In this document: piece after piece, positions 54,430 through 62,772 of the stretch
Layout of the letters: every line of letters starts with the position of its first letter
How positions within the stretch are numbered: position 1 is the stretch's first letter
DNA from: Amycolatopsis balhimycina FH 1894
Lineage (GTDB): Bacteria; Actinomycetota; Actinomycetes; Mycobacteriales; Pseudonocardiaceae
Reading direction: 5' to 3'
Length of the DNA: 64,000 nt
NCBI RefSeq assembly: GCF_000384295.1
Contig: NZ_KB913037.1
Coordinates: 7,069,533-7,133,532 of the forward strand
Program-made: the position numbers and the translations under genes
The notes under the pieces: generated by a model
Seen by the model: only the letters and a program-made list of their open reading frames with translations
What the model was told of the DNA's origin: nothing
Databases searched by the model: none

Positions 54430-54753
54430 GTGGAGATCAGTCAGCTGCTCAAGGGTGTGCTCGATCTCGCCGTCCTCGCGGTGCTCCGCGAGGAGGACGG
54501 CTACGGGTACGACGTCCTGCGAAGACTCAGGAGCGCCGGCCTGGACGAGGTGGGGGACGCGTCGGTGTACGGGACGTTGCGCAGGCTGTACAAGGCCGGC
54601 TTGCTCACCTCGTACGTGGTGCCCAGCGAGGAGGGGCCCCACCGCAAGTACTACAGCCTGAACGAGCCGGGCCGCGCGCGCCTGGCGGAGTCCGGCAAAA
54701 CCTGGCAGAGCTTCGCTTCGACGATGAACGTGCTTTTGGGAGAGGCAGCATGA
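54430..54753 (+). CDS. PadR-family transcriptional regulator
   Basis: 107 residues: QLLKGVLDLAVLAVLREEDGYGYDVLRRLRSAG and ASVYGTLRRLYKAGLLTSYVV form the PadR winged helix. Its stop overlaps the HAAS-domain gene (ATGA), the standard PadR/HAAS pair in which the membrane protein modulates the repressor. GTG 54430 after GGAGGG. Confidence 0.92.
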   Translation: MEISQLLKGVLDLAVLAVLREEDGYGYDVLRRLRSAGLDEVGDASVYGTLRRLYKAGLLTSYVVPSEEGPHRKYYSLNEPGRARLAESGKTWQSFASTMNVLLGEAA

Positions 54754-55946
54754 GCGACAAGCCGACCGCCGTGCGGGTTTATCTGGCGCGGGTCCGCACC
54801 GCGCTCGCCGACCTGCCCGCGAGCGAGGTCGAGGAGATCCTCGAGGACGTCCGCCCGCATCTGGCGGAGCTGGAGGCCGAGCTGGGGGAGGGCGCCCGCG
54901 TCGAGGCCCTGATCGAACGGCTCGGCACGCCCGAAAGCTACGCCGCCGAGCTGCGCGCGTCCGGCGGGTACCCGCCGGAAGGGGAGGGCACGACGCAGGT
55001 GATCGCGGCGACCGCGCCCGGCCTGGCGAAACCGCGGATCGCGTTGTGGGGCCTTTTGGTGAGCGCGCTGGCTCTCGCGCTGCTCGCGTTCGGCGTCGCG
55101 GCCGCCGGCCGGGTCGAGGTCCTGGCGGGCCTGCTGCTGGTGGCGCCGGTGTTCGCCGTCAGCCTGGTGCTGATGCTGCGTGGCGGTGTCGCGCCGGTGC
55201 TGGCGCTGCCGGAGGTGGCGTGGCTGCGTGCTGCGCTGGCCAAGGGGCGCGAGCAGGACGAGGCCGGCAAGCTGCTGCGCTACCTCGCTTCGCTGAAGCC
55301 GGCGTGGTGGGTGCTGTGCGCGTTGGCGCTGATCGCGTTCGGGCTGCTGCTCATGGTGCGGCAGCGGAGCGCGGTGCTGCTGGTGCCGTTCCTGCTCCTG
55401 GTGGGGGCCGCGATCGTGTGGGCCGGTCCGCGGGTGCGCCGCGACCGGCGGCTGCTGTGGCTGGCCGTGCCGGTTTCGGCGTTCGCCGTCGGGAGCGTGC
55501 TCGGCGGGTTCGGTGCCGTGGCGGACCTCCTCCCCCGCGACCGGACCTACGTCGGCTCGCCGTCCTATTACCCGGCGGAAGACCACTACGGCAACGACCA
55601 GCTGAACTACGGCGGCCGCTCGATCGAGAACGTCTACGCCTTCGACGGTGAAGGCAAGCCGCTGACCGAGGTCTACCTCTACGACGAAGAGGGCAGGCCG
55701 ATCACGCTGACCCGCTACGGCTGTGAGCGCGCGAGCGGCAGCTGGCAGAAGATCGGCGCGGACAACCGGTTCCCCCGGCCGAAGATCGAGCAGGGCGTCA
55801 CCGACGACCAGGGCAACTACAACGGCTACAACGGCTACCGCGCGGCGTGCCGTGAGGACGCGGGTGTGCCGTTCAGCGCCGCGATCCCGAAGGTGACGGT
55901 GCCGTCGTCCACGCCGGCACCGGCCTCGCCGACGCCGACGAGGTAA
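54750..55946 (+). CDS. HAAS-domain membrane protein partner of PadR
   Basis: 398 residues. N-terminal HAAS-type domain (VRVYLARVRTALADLPASEV, EDVRPHLAELEAELG), then about six membrane helices, then a hydrophilic domain of about 120 residues (YDEEGRPITLTRYG). Sensor or partner for the PadR regulator; cognate signal unknown. Overlaps PadR by 4 bp. Confidence 0.85.
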   Translation: MSDKPTAVRVYLARVRTALADLPASEVEEILEDVRPHLAELEAELGEGARVEALIERLGTPESYAAELRASGGYPPEGEGTTQVIAATAPGLAKPRIALWGLLVSALALALLAFGVAAAGRVEVLAGLLLVAPVFAVSLVLMLRGGVAPVLALPEVAWLRAALAKGREQDEAGKLLRYLASLKPAWWVLCALALIAFGLLLMVRQRSAVLLVPFLLLVGAAIVWAGPRVRRDRRLLWLAVPVSAFAVGSVLGGFGAVADLLPRDRTYVGSPSYYPAEDHYGNDQLNYGGRSIENVYAFDGEGKPLTEVYLYDEEGRPITLTRYGCERASGSWQKIGADNRFPRPKIEQGVTDDQGNYNGYNGYRAACREDAGVPFSAAIPKVTVPSSTPAPASPTPTR

Positions 55947-56048
55947 GCGAGGGGAACGGACGCCAGGAGTGGAGGCCTGGGGCCGCTCCTGGCGTTCACC
56001 CGATCCGAACGTCCGCGAAACGTCGCGCGAACGCGGGCGTGTTGAGCT

Positions 56049-57041
56049 GTGTGGGTGCCGTCACTCACGGAGGTCGGGGCGGACGTCTTCGCCCCGCGCA
56101 CACGGGTCGTCCACGGGTACGAGCGCGCCTACCGGATGGCCGGGCGCGGACCGGCTCTGCTGTTCCTGCACGGCATCGGCGACGACTCGTCGACGTGGCT
56201 GGATCTGCTGGCGTCGCTGGCGGCCGACTTCACGGTGATCGCGCCCGACCTGCTCGGCCACGGCGCATCGGCCAAGCCGCGCGCGGACTACTCGGTCGCC
56301 GCCTACGCGTGCGGCATGCGGGACCTGCTGACCACGCTCGACGTCGACCGGGTCACCGTGGTCGGGCATTCGCTCGGCGGCGGCGTCGCGATGCAGTTCG
56401 CCTACCAGTTCCCGGAACGCTGCGAACGGCTGGTCCTGGTCGGCTCGGGCGGGGTCGGGGCGAGCGTGCACCCGCTGCTGCGGCTGGCCGCCGCGCCGGG
56501 CGCGGGCCTGATGCTGCCCTTGCTCGGGACGCGGCCGGCGCTGACGGTCCTGCGCGGCTTCGCCGAGCTGCTGCGGGTGTCCGAAGGGCTGGGGCTGGGC
56601 CCGGACCTCGACTACGTGCTCACCCGTTATGTCCGGCTGCTCGAGCCGAGCACGCGGTCGGCGTTCCTGCGCACGTTGCGCTCGGTGGTCGACTGGCGCG
56701 GGCAGGTCGTGAACATGCTCGACCGGTGCTACCTGACCGAGGGAATCCCGACGCTGCTGGTGTGGGGGACGGACGACCGGGTGGTGCCGAGCGGCCACGC
56801 GCAGCGCGCGCACCGGGCGATGCCGGGCAGCCGGCTGGTGCTGTTCGAGGGGGCGGGCCACTTCCCGCACCGCTCGGATCCGGCGCGGTTCCTGGAGATC
56901 CTGCGCGAGTTCCTGGATTCGACGCCGCCGGCGCGCTACGACCGGGCCCGGTGGGGTGAGGTGCTGCGTTCGGGCCGCCCGCCGCAAGCACCGGACCCGG
57001 CGGAGATCCCGGACGCGCCGGCGGTCTCCTCCGGCACCTGA
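56049..57041 (+). CDS. Alpha/beta-fold hydrolase
   Basis: 330 residues: LLFLHGIGDDSSTW (oxyanion region), nucleophile elbow GHSLGGG, Asp in VWGTDDRVVP and His in GAGHFPHRS. Esterase/lipase-like or related; substrate unreadable. C-terminal Pro-rich tail. GTG 56049 or 56055; no strong ribosome-binding site visible. Confidence 0.88.
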   Translation: MWVPSLTEVGADVFAPRTRVVHGYERAYRMAGRGPALLFLHGIGDDSSTWLDLLASLAADFTVIAPDLLGHGASAKPRADYSVAAYACGMRDLLTTLDVDRVTVVGHSLGGGVAMQFAYQFPERCERLVLVGSGGVGASVHPLLRLAAAPGAGLMLPLLGTRPALTVLRGFAELLRVSEGLGLGPDLDYVLTRYVRLLEPSTRSAFLRTLRSVVDWRGQVVNMLDRCYLTEGIPTLLVWGTDDRVVPSGHAQRAHRAMPGSRLVLFEGAGHFPHRSDPARFLEILREFLDSTPPARYDRARWGEVLRSGRPPQAPDPAEIPDAPAVSSGT

Positions 57042-57175
57042 GCAGCCCCCGATTTCCACGCTACCGGCAGGCACCGACGGTTTCCCGGGTCCTCGGCGGG
57101 TGCGCCTGGGTTGTCTTGGTCGAGCCCGGACTCGGCCCCTTGCCGGAGTGCGTGGCGGTCGCCGCGGCGATGTCG

Positions 57176-57220
57176 TGAACGACCCTTTCACCTCGTCGGA
57201 CGAGGTGAAAGGGTCGTTCA
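57176..57220. repeat. Gene-end palindrome P6 (22-1-22)
   Basis: Arms 57176-57197 and 57199-57220, exactly complementary around one G; arm begins TGAACGACCCTTTCACCTCG. Lies 134 bases after the hydrolase stop, convergent with the stress-protein gene. Confidence 0.92.
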
Positions 57221-57287
57221 AGTGGTCTGGCGAGTCGCCGATTCGGCCGCTTCACCGCCGTCAGCCGGGCGGGGCCGTGGTTCCGAA

Positions 57288-57376
57288 GGTCTTGAATGAG
57301 TCATTGGGGACCTCGCACGTCCCGAATGACTCATTCAAGACCTCCGAAGACCTGAATGAGTCATTCAAGACACCGC
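57288..57376. repeat. Compound palindrome P7 with a near-copy of P4
   Basis: Three units of the TGAATGA(C/G)TCATTCA core. Units 1-2 pair over 24 bases with one mismatch (57288-57311 with 57319-57342); unit 2 with unit 3 (57343-57376) reproduces P4, 1 difference in 53 bases. The two alternative pairings are mutually exclusive. Confidence 0.9.
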
Positions 57377-57541
57377 AGCAGCAGTGGTCGCCACGCACAT
57401 CAGCCTCTGAACTGCAGAAACGACCTTGCCGGGGCCCTGGGGCCTCGGGCGGGTGCCCCGGGTTGTCCACAGGGCCCGGGAACTGTCGGTCCTCATCGGT
57501 AGCGTGGAATCGGGGGCCTGCTCGCAACCCCCGGACATGGC

Positions 57542-57575
57542 GAAGGCCGCCCCGGGGACTCCCAAGGCGGCCTTC
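57542..57575. terminator. Terminator hairpin of the stress-type gene
   Basis: Stem GAAGGCCGCC / GGCGGCCTTC downstream of the minus-strand gene stop (57588). The remaining 57042-57587 contains only P6 and P7; no gene. Confidence 0.75.
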
Positions 57576-57587
57576 CGAGCGACAGCG

Positions 57588-58112
57588 TCAGTGGCCGAAA
57601 GCGCTGCGCGCCGCCAGGTCCGCCAGCAGCGCGCGGCCCTTCTCGGCGTTGCGGGGCTGGGACAGGACGTCGTAGCGGCGGGCGACCAGCTGGCTCTGCG
57701 AGATGAACCCGCGCTTGTTGCGGTTCACCGCGTAGCCCAGCGCGCCGAAGAGCAGGTTGAACCCGAGGCCGGCGACGAGGCCGATCGCGATCGGGACCAG
57801 TCCGGCGCCCGGGTTCAGCAGGCTGAGCACCAGACCGAGGAACAGGCCGAACATGGCGCCGGACGTCGCCGCGCTGCCGAGGACCTTGCCCCAGGACATC
57901 TTGCCCGCGATCCGCTCGACGAGCAGCGGCTCCACGCCCACGATCGTGACGTCGGTGACGGGGAAGTCGGTGCCCGCGAGGTGGTCGACCGCGCGCTGTG
58001 CCTGCTCGTAGGACTCGTACGAACCGATCGGCCAGCCGGTGGGCAGGGTCGGCAGCTGGGGCCGGGCCTGCTGCTGTCCGATCGTGGTCTGCTGCGTGAA
58101 TGCTGTGGTCAT
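57588..58112 (-). CDS. General-stress-type membrane protein (YflT/17M-like)
   Basis: 174 residues. GWPIGSYESYEQAQRAVDHLA and VTDVTIVGVEPLLVERI fit the general stress protein 17M-like domain; two Gly/Leu-rich membrane segments follow (AATSGAMFGLFLGLVLSLL, IAIGLVAGLGFNLLFG). Gln-rich N-terminus. ATG 58112 follows GAGGTGAG. Probably a stress-regulated membrane protein. Confidence 0.82.
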   Translation of the reverse strand: MTTAFTQQTTIGQQQARPQLPTLPTGWPIGSYESYEQAQRAVDHLAGTDFPVTDVTIVGVEPLLVERIAGKMSWGKVLGSAATSGAMFGLFLGLVLSLLNPGAGLVPIAIGLVAGLGFNLLFGALGYAVNRNKRGFISQSQLVARRYDVLSQPRNAEKGRALLADLAARSAFGH

Positions 58113-58254
58113 CGATCTCACCTCTCTTGCCCCCTTCAACGTGCGAGCGCCCTGGTTTCCTCCCGCGCGGGCGAATTCACAGACTCTTCTCAGCCGGGCA
58201 ACCCGGACAATTCAGCCACGATCGCAATGGCTCAGAAAAATACCTTTTCTCGGG

Positions 58255-58283
58255 TTGACCTAGCCTACCTCACCGGGTAGGAA
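58255..58283 (+). promoter_or_regulatory. Promoter with inverted repeat upstream of the amine-catabolic operon
   Basis: TTGACC (58255-58260) and TAGGAA (58278-58283) spaced 17 bases form a reasonable sigma-70 promoter. Overlapping CCTACC-N6-GGTAGG (58264-58281) is a candidate operator. The start of the glutamine-synthetase-like gene is at 58324. Confidence 0.6.
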
Positions 58284-58323
58284 GGACCCGCAAAGGATTC
58301 ATACCAAACCTTTGGGGCGACGG

Positions 58324-59688
58324 ATGGCACGCAGGCGAGGCATGCTCACGCTCGACGAACTCCGGGCGCGCGTGGACGCGGGCACGATCGACACCGTGCT
58401 CGTCGCGCTGACGGACATGCAGGGCAGGCTGCAGGGCAAACGCTGCTCGGCGGAGTTCTTCCTGGACGAGGTCGTCAGCCACGCCACCGAAGCCTGCAAC
58501 TACCTCCTGGCCGTCGACGTCGACATGAACACCGTCGACGGCTACGCGCTCTCTTCGTGGGACAGCGGCTACGGCGACTTCGTGCTGCGCCCCGACCTCG
58601 AGACGCTGCGGGAGATCCCCTGGCAGGAGGGCACCGCGCTGGTCCTGGCCGACGTCGAGCGCGTGCAGGGCGGCCCGGTCTCGGTGTCGCCGCGGCAGAT
58701 CCTGCGCCGCCAGCTCGACCGCCTCGCCGAACGCGGGCTCGCCGCCTTCGTCGGCACCGAGCTCGAGTTCATCGTCTTCGACGACACCTACGAAGCCGCC
58801 TGGGACAAGCGCTACCACGGCCTCAAGCCCGCCAACCAGTACAACGTCGACTACTCGATGCTCGGCACCGCCCGGCTGGAGCCGCTGCTGCGCCGCATCC
58901 GCAACGAGATGGCCGGCGCCGGGCTCTACCCGGAGTCCGCCAAGGGCGAGTGCAACCCCGGCCAGCAGGAGATCGCCTTCCGCTACACGGACGCGCTGAG
59001 CACGTGCGACAACCACGGCGTCTACAAGAACGGTGCCAAGGAGATCGCCGCGCAGGAGGGCAAGAGCCTCACCTTCATGGCGAAGTACAACGAGCGCGAG
59101 GGCAACTCCTGCCACATCCACATCAGCCTGCGCTCGGCCGAGGGCCGCGCCGTCCTGGCGGGGGACAGCGAGCACGGCTTCTCGAAGCTGATGGAGCACT
59201 TCCTCGCCGGCCAGCTCGCCGGGCTGCACGAGCTGACGTACTTCTTCGCCCCGAACATCAACTCCTACAAGCGGTTCGTGCCCGGCAGCTTCGCGCCGAC
59301 CGCGATCGCCTGGGGCACCGACAACCGCACCTGCGCGCTGCGCGTCGTCGGCCACGGCGAGTCGCTGCGCGTCGAAAACCGCGTGCCCGGGGGCGACGTC
59401 AACCCGTACCTCGCCGTCGCCGCGCTGATCGCGGCCGGCCTCCACGGCATCGAGAACGAGCTGGAGCTGGAGGAACCCTTCACGGGCAACGCCTACAACT
59501 CCGACCGCGGCACCGTGCCGACCACCCTGCCCGAGGCCGCCGCGGCCCTGGTCGGCAGCGAGCTGGCGCGTTCGGCGTTCGGCGAAGACGTCGTCGAGCA
59601 CTACCTGAACGCGGCGAAGATCGAGGTGGACGCGTACAACGCCGCCGTCACCGACTGGGAGCTGATCCGTGGCTTCGAACGACTCTGA
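58324..59688 (+). CDS. Glutamine-synthetase-like gamma-glutamyl-amine ligase
   Basis: 454 residues. GS fold with ATP/metal motifs (GTELEFIVFDD, GECNPGQQEIAFRY, NSCHIHISL, VPGSFAPTAIAWGTDNRTCALR) but no adenylylation-loop tyrosine as in GlnA1. It groups by context with GlnA3/GlnA4/PuuA, which join glutamate to polyamines or ethanolamine. ATG 58324 lies after a Gly-rich site; ATG 58342 is a shorter alternative. It overlaps the PuuD-like gene by 20 bp. Confidence 0.88.
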   Translation: MARRRGMLTLDELRARVDAGTIDTVLVALTDMQGRLQGKRCSAEFFLDEVVSHATEACNYLLAVDVDMNTVDGYALSSWDSGYGDFVLRPDLETLREIPWQEGTALVLADVERVQGGPVSVSPRQILRRQLDRLAERGLAAFVGTELEFIVFDDTYEAAWDKRYHGLKPANQYNVDYSMLGTARLEPLLRRIRNEMAGAGLYPESAKGECNPGQQEIAFRYTDALSTCDNHGVYKNGAKEIAAQEGKSLTFMAKYNEREGNSCHIHISLRSAEGRAVLAGDSEHGFSKLMEHFLAGQLAGLHELTYFFAPNINSYKRFVPGSFAPTAIAWGTDNRTCALRVVGHGESLRVENRVPGGDVNPYLAVAALIAAGLHGIENELELEEPFTGNAYNSDRGTVPTTLPEAAAALVGSELARSAFGEDVVEHYLNAAKIEVDAYNAAVTDWELIRGFERL

Positions 59689-60382
59689 CGACCGGCCCGT
59701 CATCGGCCTCACGAGCTACCTGGAGCCCGCCAGGTTCGGCGTCTGGGACACCGAAGCCGTGCTGCTGCACCGGGTCTACGTCGACTGCGTCGTCGCGGCG
59801 GGCGGCATCCCGGTGCTGCTCCCGCCGGTGTCCGACGGGTACGGCCGGCTGATGTCCACTGTGGACGCGCTGGTGCTCACGGGCGGCGCCGACGTCGAGC
59901 CCGCGCGCTACGGCGAGGAACCCCACCCGGCCACCTACACCCGGCCGGAGCGCGACGCCTTCGAGTTCGGCCTGTTCGAAGCCGCGCGCAAGGCGGGCAA
60001 GCCGGTCCTCGGCGTGTGCCGCGGCCTGCAGGTGATGAGCGTCGCCCTCGGCGGCACGCTCGCCCAGCACCTGCCCGAGTCCGCGGGCACCACCGAGCAC
60101 CAGCCCGCCCCCGCGACGTTCGGCCGGGGCACGGTCACGCTCGCCGACGGCAGCCGGGCGGCGTCGATCCTCGGCCCCGAAACCAAGACCCTGTGCTACC
60201 ACCACCAGGCGATCGATCGGCTCGGCGCCGGCCTGGAAGCAGTCGGCTGGGCCGCCGACGGCACCGTCGAAGCCGCGGAAGTGCCCGGCGAGTTCACGCT
60301 GGGCGTCCAGTGGCACCCCGAGCAGGACAGCGACGACGTCCGGCTGTTCCAGGCTCTCGTCGAAGCGAGCAAGGAGAAGTGA
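59669..60382 (+). CDS. PuuD-like gamma-glutamyl-amide hydrolase
   Basis: 237 residues of the class I glutamine amidotransferase fold: LTGGADVEPARYGE, nucleophile Cys117 in GVCRGLQV, and His216-x-Glu218 in VQWHPEQ. Releases glutamate from gamma-glutamyl compounds (gamma-glutamyl-GABA or -glycine) at the end of the pathway. GTG 59669 within the previous gene; stop TGA shares a base with the next ATG. Confidence 0.9.
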   Translation: MASNDSDDRPVIGLTSYLEPARFGVWDTEAVLLHRVYVDCVVAAGGIPVLLPPVSDGYGRLMSTVDALVLTGGADVEPARYGEEPHPATYTRPERDAFEFGLFEAARKAGKPVLGVCRGLQVMSVALGGTLAQHLPESAGTTEHQPAPATFGRGTVTLADGSRAASILGPETKTLCYHHQAIDRLGAGLEAVGWAADGTVEAAEVPGEFTLGVQWHPEQDSDDVRLFQALVEASKEK

Positions 60383-61746
60383 TGACCACGTTCGACGTCC
60401 GGAACCCCGCCACCGAGGAGGTGGTGCGGACGGTTCCGCTGACGAGCGCCGAGGAGACCGACGCGGCCATCGCCCGCGCCCAGGCGGCGTTCCCGGCGTG
60501 GCGCGACGTCACCCCCGGCGACCGCGCGCGCCTGCTGCGGCGCTTCGCCGACGCCGTCGAGGCCGACATCGAGCACCTCGCGCGGCTCGAGGTCGAGAAC
60601 TCCGGGCACACCATCGGCAACGCTCGCTGGGAAGCGGGCAACGTCCGCGACGTGCTCAACTACTACTCCGCGGCGCCGGAACGCCTGATCGGCAAGCAGA
60701 TCCCGGTGCCGGGCGGGATCAACGTCACCTTCCAGGAGCCCCTGGGGGTAGTCGGCGTGATCGTGCCGTGGAACTTCCCGATGCCGATCGCCGGCTGGGG
60801 CTTCGCGCCCGCGCTCGCCGCCGGGAACACCGTCGTCCTCAAGCCCGCCGAGCTGACGCCGTTGACCGCCATCAGGCTGGCCGAACTGGCGCGCGAAGCC
60901 GGCATCCCGGAAGACGTCTTCCAGGTGCTGCCCGGCAAGGGATCCGTGGTCGGGCAGCGGTTCGTCGGCCACCCGGCCGTGCGGAAGGTCGTCTTCACCG
61001 GCTCCACCGAGGTCGGCAAGCAGATCATGGCGGGCTGCGCGGCGCGGGTGAAGCGCGTGACGCTGGAGCTCGGCGGCAAGAACGCGAACATCGTCTTCGC
61101 CGACTCCGACCTGGAGAAAGCCGCGGCGACCGCACCCTACGGCGTCTTCGACAACGCCGGCCAGGACTGCTGCGCGCGGTCGCTGATCCTGGTGCAGGCG
61201 AGCGCGTACGAGCGGTTCATGGAGCTCCTGGAGCCCGCGGTGCACGGCGTGGTCGTCGGCGACCCCGCCGACGAGAAGACCGAGATGGGCCCGCTGATCT
61301 CGGCCGCGCACCGCGAGAAGGTCGCGAGCTACGTGCCGGACGACGCGCCGGTCGCGTTCCGCGGCAGCGCACCCGCCGGGCCGGGCTACTGGTTCCCGCC
61401 GACCGTCCTCACCCCGCCCGACCTGCGGCACCCCGCCGCGGCGGAGGAGGTCTTCGGCCCGGTCGTCGCCGTCGTGCCGTTCACGGACGAGGCCGACGCG
61501 ATCCGGATGGCCAACGCGACCGAGTACGGCCTGTCCGGGTCGATCTGGACTCGCGACGCCGGCCGCGCGTTCCGGGTCGCGCGTGGCGTCGAAGCCGGCA
61601 ACCTCTCGGTGAACTCGCACTCTTCGGTGCGCTACTGGACGCCGTTCGGCGGCTTCAAGCAGTCCGGCCTCGGCCGCGAGCTGGGCCCCGACGCCGCGGC
61701 GGCGTTCACCGAAACCAAGAACGTCTTTCTGAGCACGGAGGAGTAA
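60382..61746 (+). CDS. Aldehyde dehydrogenase
   Basis: 454 residues: VIVPWNFPM, VFTGSTEVGKQI (NAD-binding), catalytic Glu in TLELGGKNANIV and Cys in NAGQDCCARS, and EEVFGPVVAVV. Oxidises the gamma-glutamyl-aldehyde intermediate. ATG 60382 overlaps the PuuD stop by one base; its stop TAA overlaps the SDR start by one base. Confidence 0.95.
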   Translation: MTTFDVRNPATEEVVRTVPLTSAEETDAAIARAQAAFPAWRDVTPGDRARLLRRFADAVEADIEHLARLEVENSGHTIGNARWEAGNVRDVLNYYSAAPERLIGKQIPVPGGINVTFQEPLGVVGVIVPWNFPMPIAGWGFAPALAAGNTVVLKPAELTPLTAIRLAELAREAGIPEDVFQVLPGKGSVVGQRFVGHPAVRKVVFTGSTEVGKQIMAGCAARVKRVTLELGGKNANIVFADSDLEKAAATAPYGVFDNAGQDCCARSLILVQASAYERFMELLEPAVHGVVVGDPADEKTEMGPLISAAHREKVASYVPDDAPVAFRGSAPAGPGYWFPPTVLTPPDLRHPAAAEEVFGPVVAVVPFTDEADAIRMANATEYGLSGSIWTRDAGRAFRVARGVEAGNLSVNSHSSVRYWTPFGGFKQSGLGRELGPDAAAAFTETKNVFLSTEE

Positions 61747-62513
61747 TGGTCCAGCGTTTCGAAGGCCGCGTCGCGGTCATCACCGGCGGCGCGAGCGGCA
61801 TCGGGCTCGCCTCGGCCCGCCGCCTGGCGAGCGAAGGCGCGAAGGTCGTCATCGCCGACCTGTCGCCGGTCGAGGGCAAGGCGGTCGCCGACGAGATCGG
61901 CGGCGCGTTCGTCCAGACCGACGTCACCGACGCCGAGCAGGTGGAGAACCTGTTCCACACCACGGTCGAGCAGTTCGGCTCGGTCGACGTCGCGTTCAAC
62001 AACGCCGGAATCTCCCCGCCCGAAGACGACTCCATCCTCACCACCGGCATCGAGGCCTGGGAGAAGGTCCAGCGGGTCAACCTGACCTCGGTCTACCTGT
62101 GCTGCAAGGCCGTCCTGCCGCACATGCAGCGCCAGGGCCGGGGCTCGATCATCAACACGGCGTCGTTCGTCGCGGTGATGGGCGCGGCGACGTCGCAGAT
62201 CTCCTACACCGCGTCCAAAGGCGGCGTGCTCGCGATGAGCCGCGAGCTCGGCGTGCAGTTCGCGCGGGAGAACATCCGCGTCAACGCGCTGTGCCCGGGA
62301 CCGGTGAACACCCCGCTGCTCAAGGAGCTGTTCGCCAAGGACCCGGAACGCGCCGCGCGGCGGCTGGTGCACGTGCCGGTCGGCCGGTTCGCCGAGCCGG
62401 CGGAGATCGCGGCCGCGGTCGCCTTCCTGGCCAGCGACGACGCCAGCTTCATCACGGCGTCGCAGTTCCTCGTCGACGGCGGTATCTCCGGCGCGTACGT
62501 CACCCCGCTCTAA
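61746..62513 (+). CDS. Short-chain dehydrogenase/reductase
   Basis: 255 residues: TGGASGIG (nucleotide binding), NNAG, Ser in NTASF, YTASK and CPGPVNTP. As the fourth gene of a GS-like/PuuD/ALDH operon it could oxidise the alcohol of gamma-glutamyl-ethanolamide before ALDH acts. ATG 61746. Its 3' end overlaps the convergent small gene by 4 bp. Confidence 0.92.
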   Translation: MVQRFEGRVAVITGGASGIGLASARRLASEGAKVVIADLSPVEGKAVADEIGGAFVQTDVTDAEQVENLFHTTVEQFGSVDVAFNNAGISPPEDDSILTTGIEAWEKVQRVNLTSVYLCCKAVLPHMQRQGRGSIINTASFVAVMGAATSQISYTASKGGVLAMSRELGVQFARENIRVNALCPGPVNTPLLKELFAKDPERAARRLVHVPVGRFAEPAEIAAAVAFLASDDASFITASQFLVDGGISGAYVTPL

Positions 62514-62701
62514 CGGCGCGTCTTGACGCCGTAGACCTCCCTCAGGAACTTCCAGGCGGCGTTGAGCCGCTTGCGTTCTTCCGAGAGGAGCGCTTCACGG
62601 CGGCGGAGCACCCGGGTGGCGACTTCGGAGGCCAGGAAGGCGCCGGCGGCGAAGGTCAGCACGCCGACGATCAGGGTCAGGGCGACGATGGTGGTGGTCA
62701 T
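62510..62701 (-). CDS. Small single-pass membrane protein
   Basis: 63 residues from ATG 62701 (GTG 62707 possible): one membrane helix (TTTIVALTLIVGVLTFAAGAF) followed by a basic, helical cytoplasmic tail (LLSEERKRLNAAWKFLREVY). No recognised family. Divergent from the HTH-protein gene and convergent with the SDR, overlapping its last 4 bp. Confidence 0.65.
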   Translation of the reverse strand: MTTTIVALTLIVGVLTFAAGAFLASEVATRVLRRREALLSEERKRLNAAWKFLREVYGVKTRR

Positions 62702-62741
62702 GGTCACAGCGTCGGGCGCTCGTGGGCGATTCGTCCCTGCG

Positions 62742-62768
62742 CAAAGCTAGCCGGTTTCGTTAGCTTTG
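62742..62768. promoter_or_regulatory. Inverted repeat at the start of the HTH-protein gene
   Basis: Perfect CAAAGCTA-N11-TAGCTTTG ending 4 bases before the GTG start. Likely operator for autorepression by the HTH protein; the half-site AGCTA is also found upstream of the EspR-like gene. Confidence 0.65.
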
Positions 62769-62772
62769 TGAG

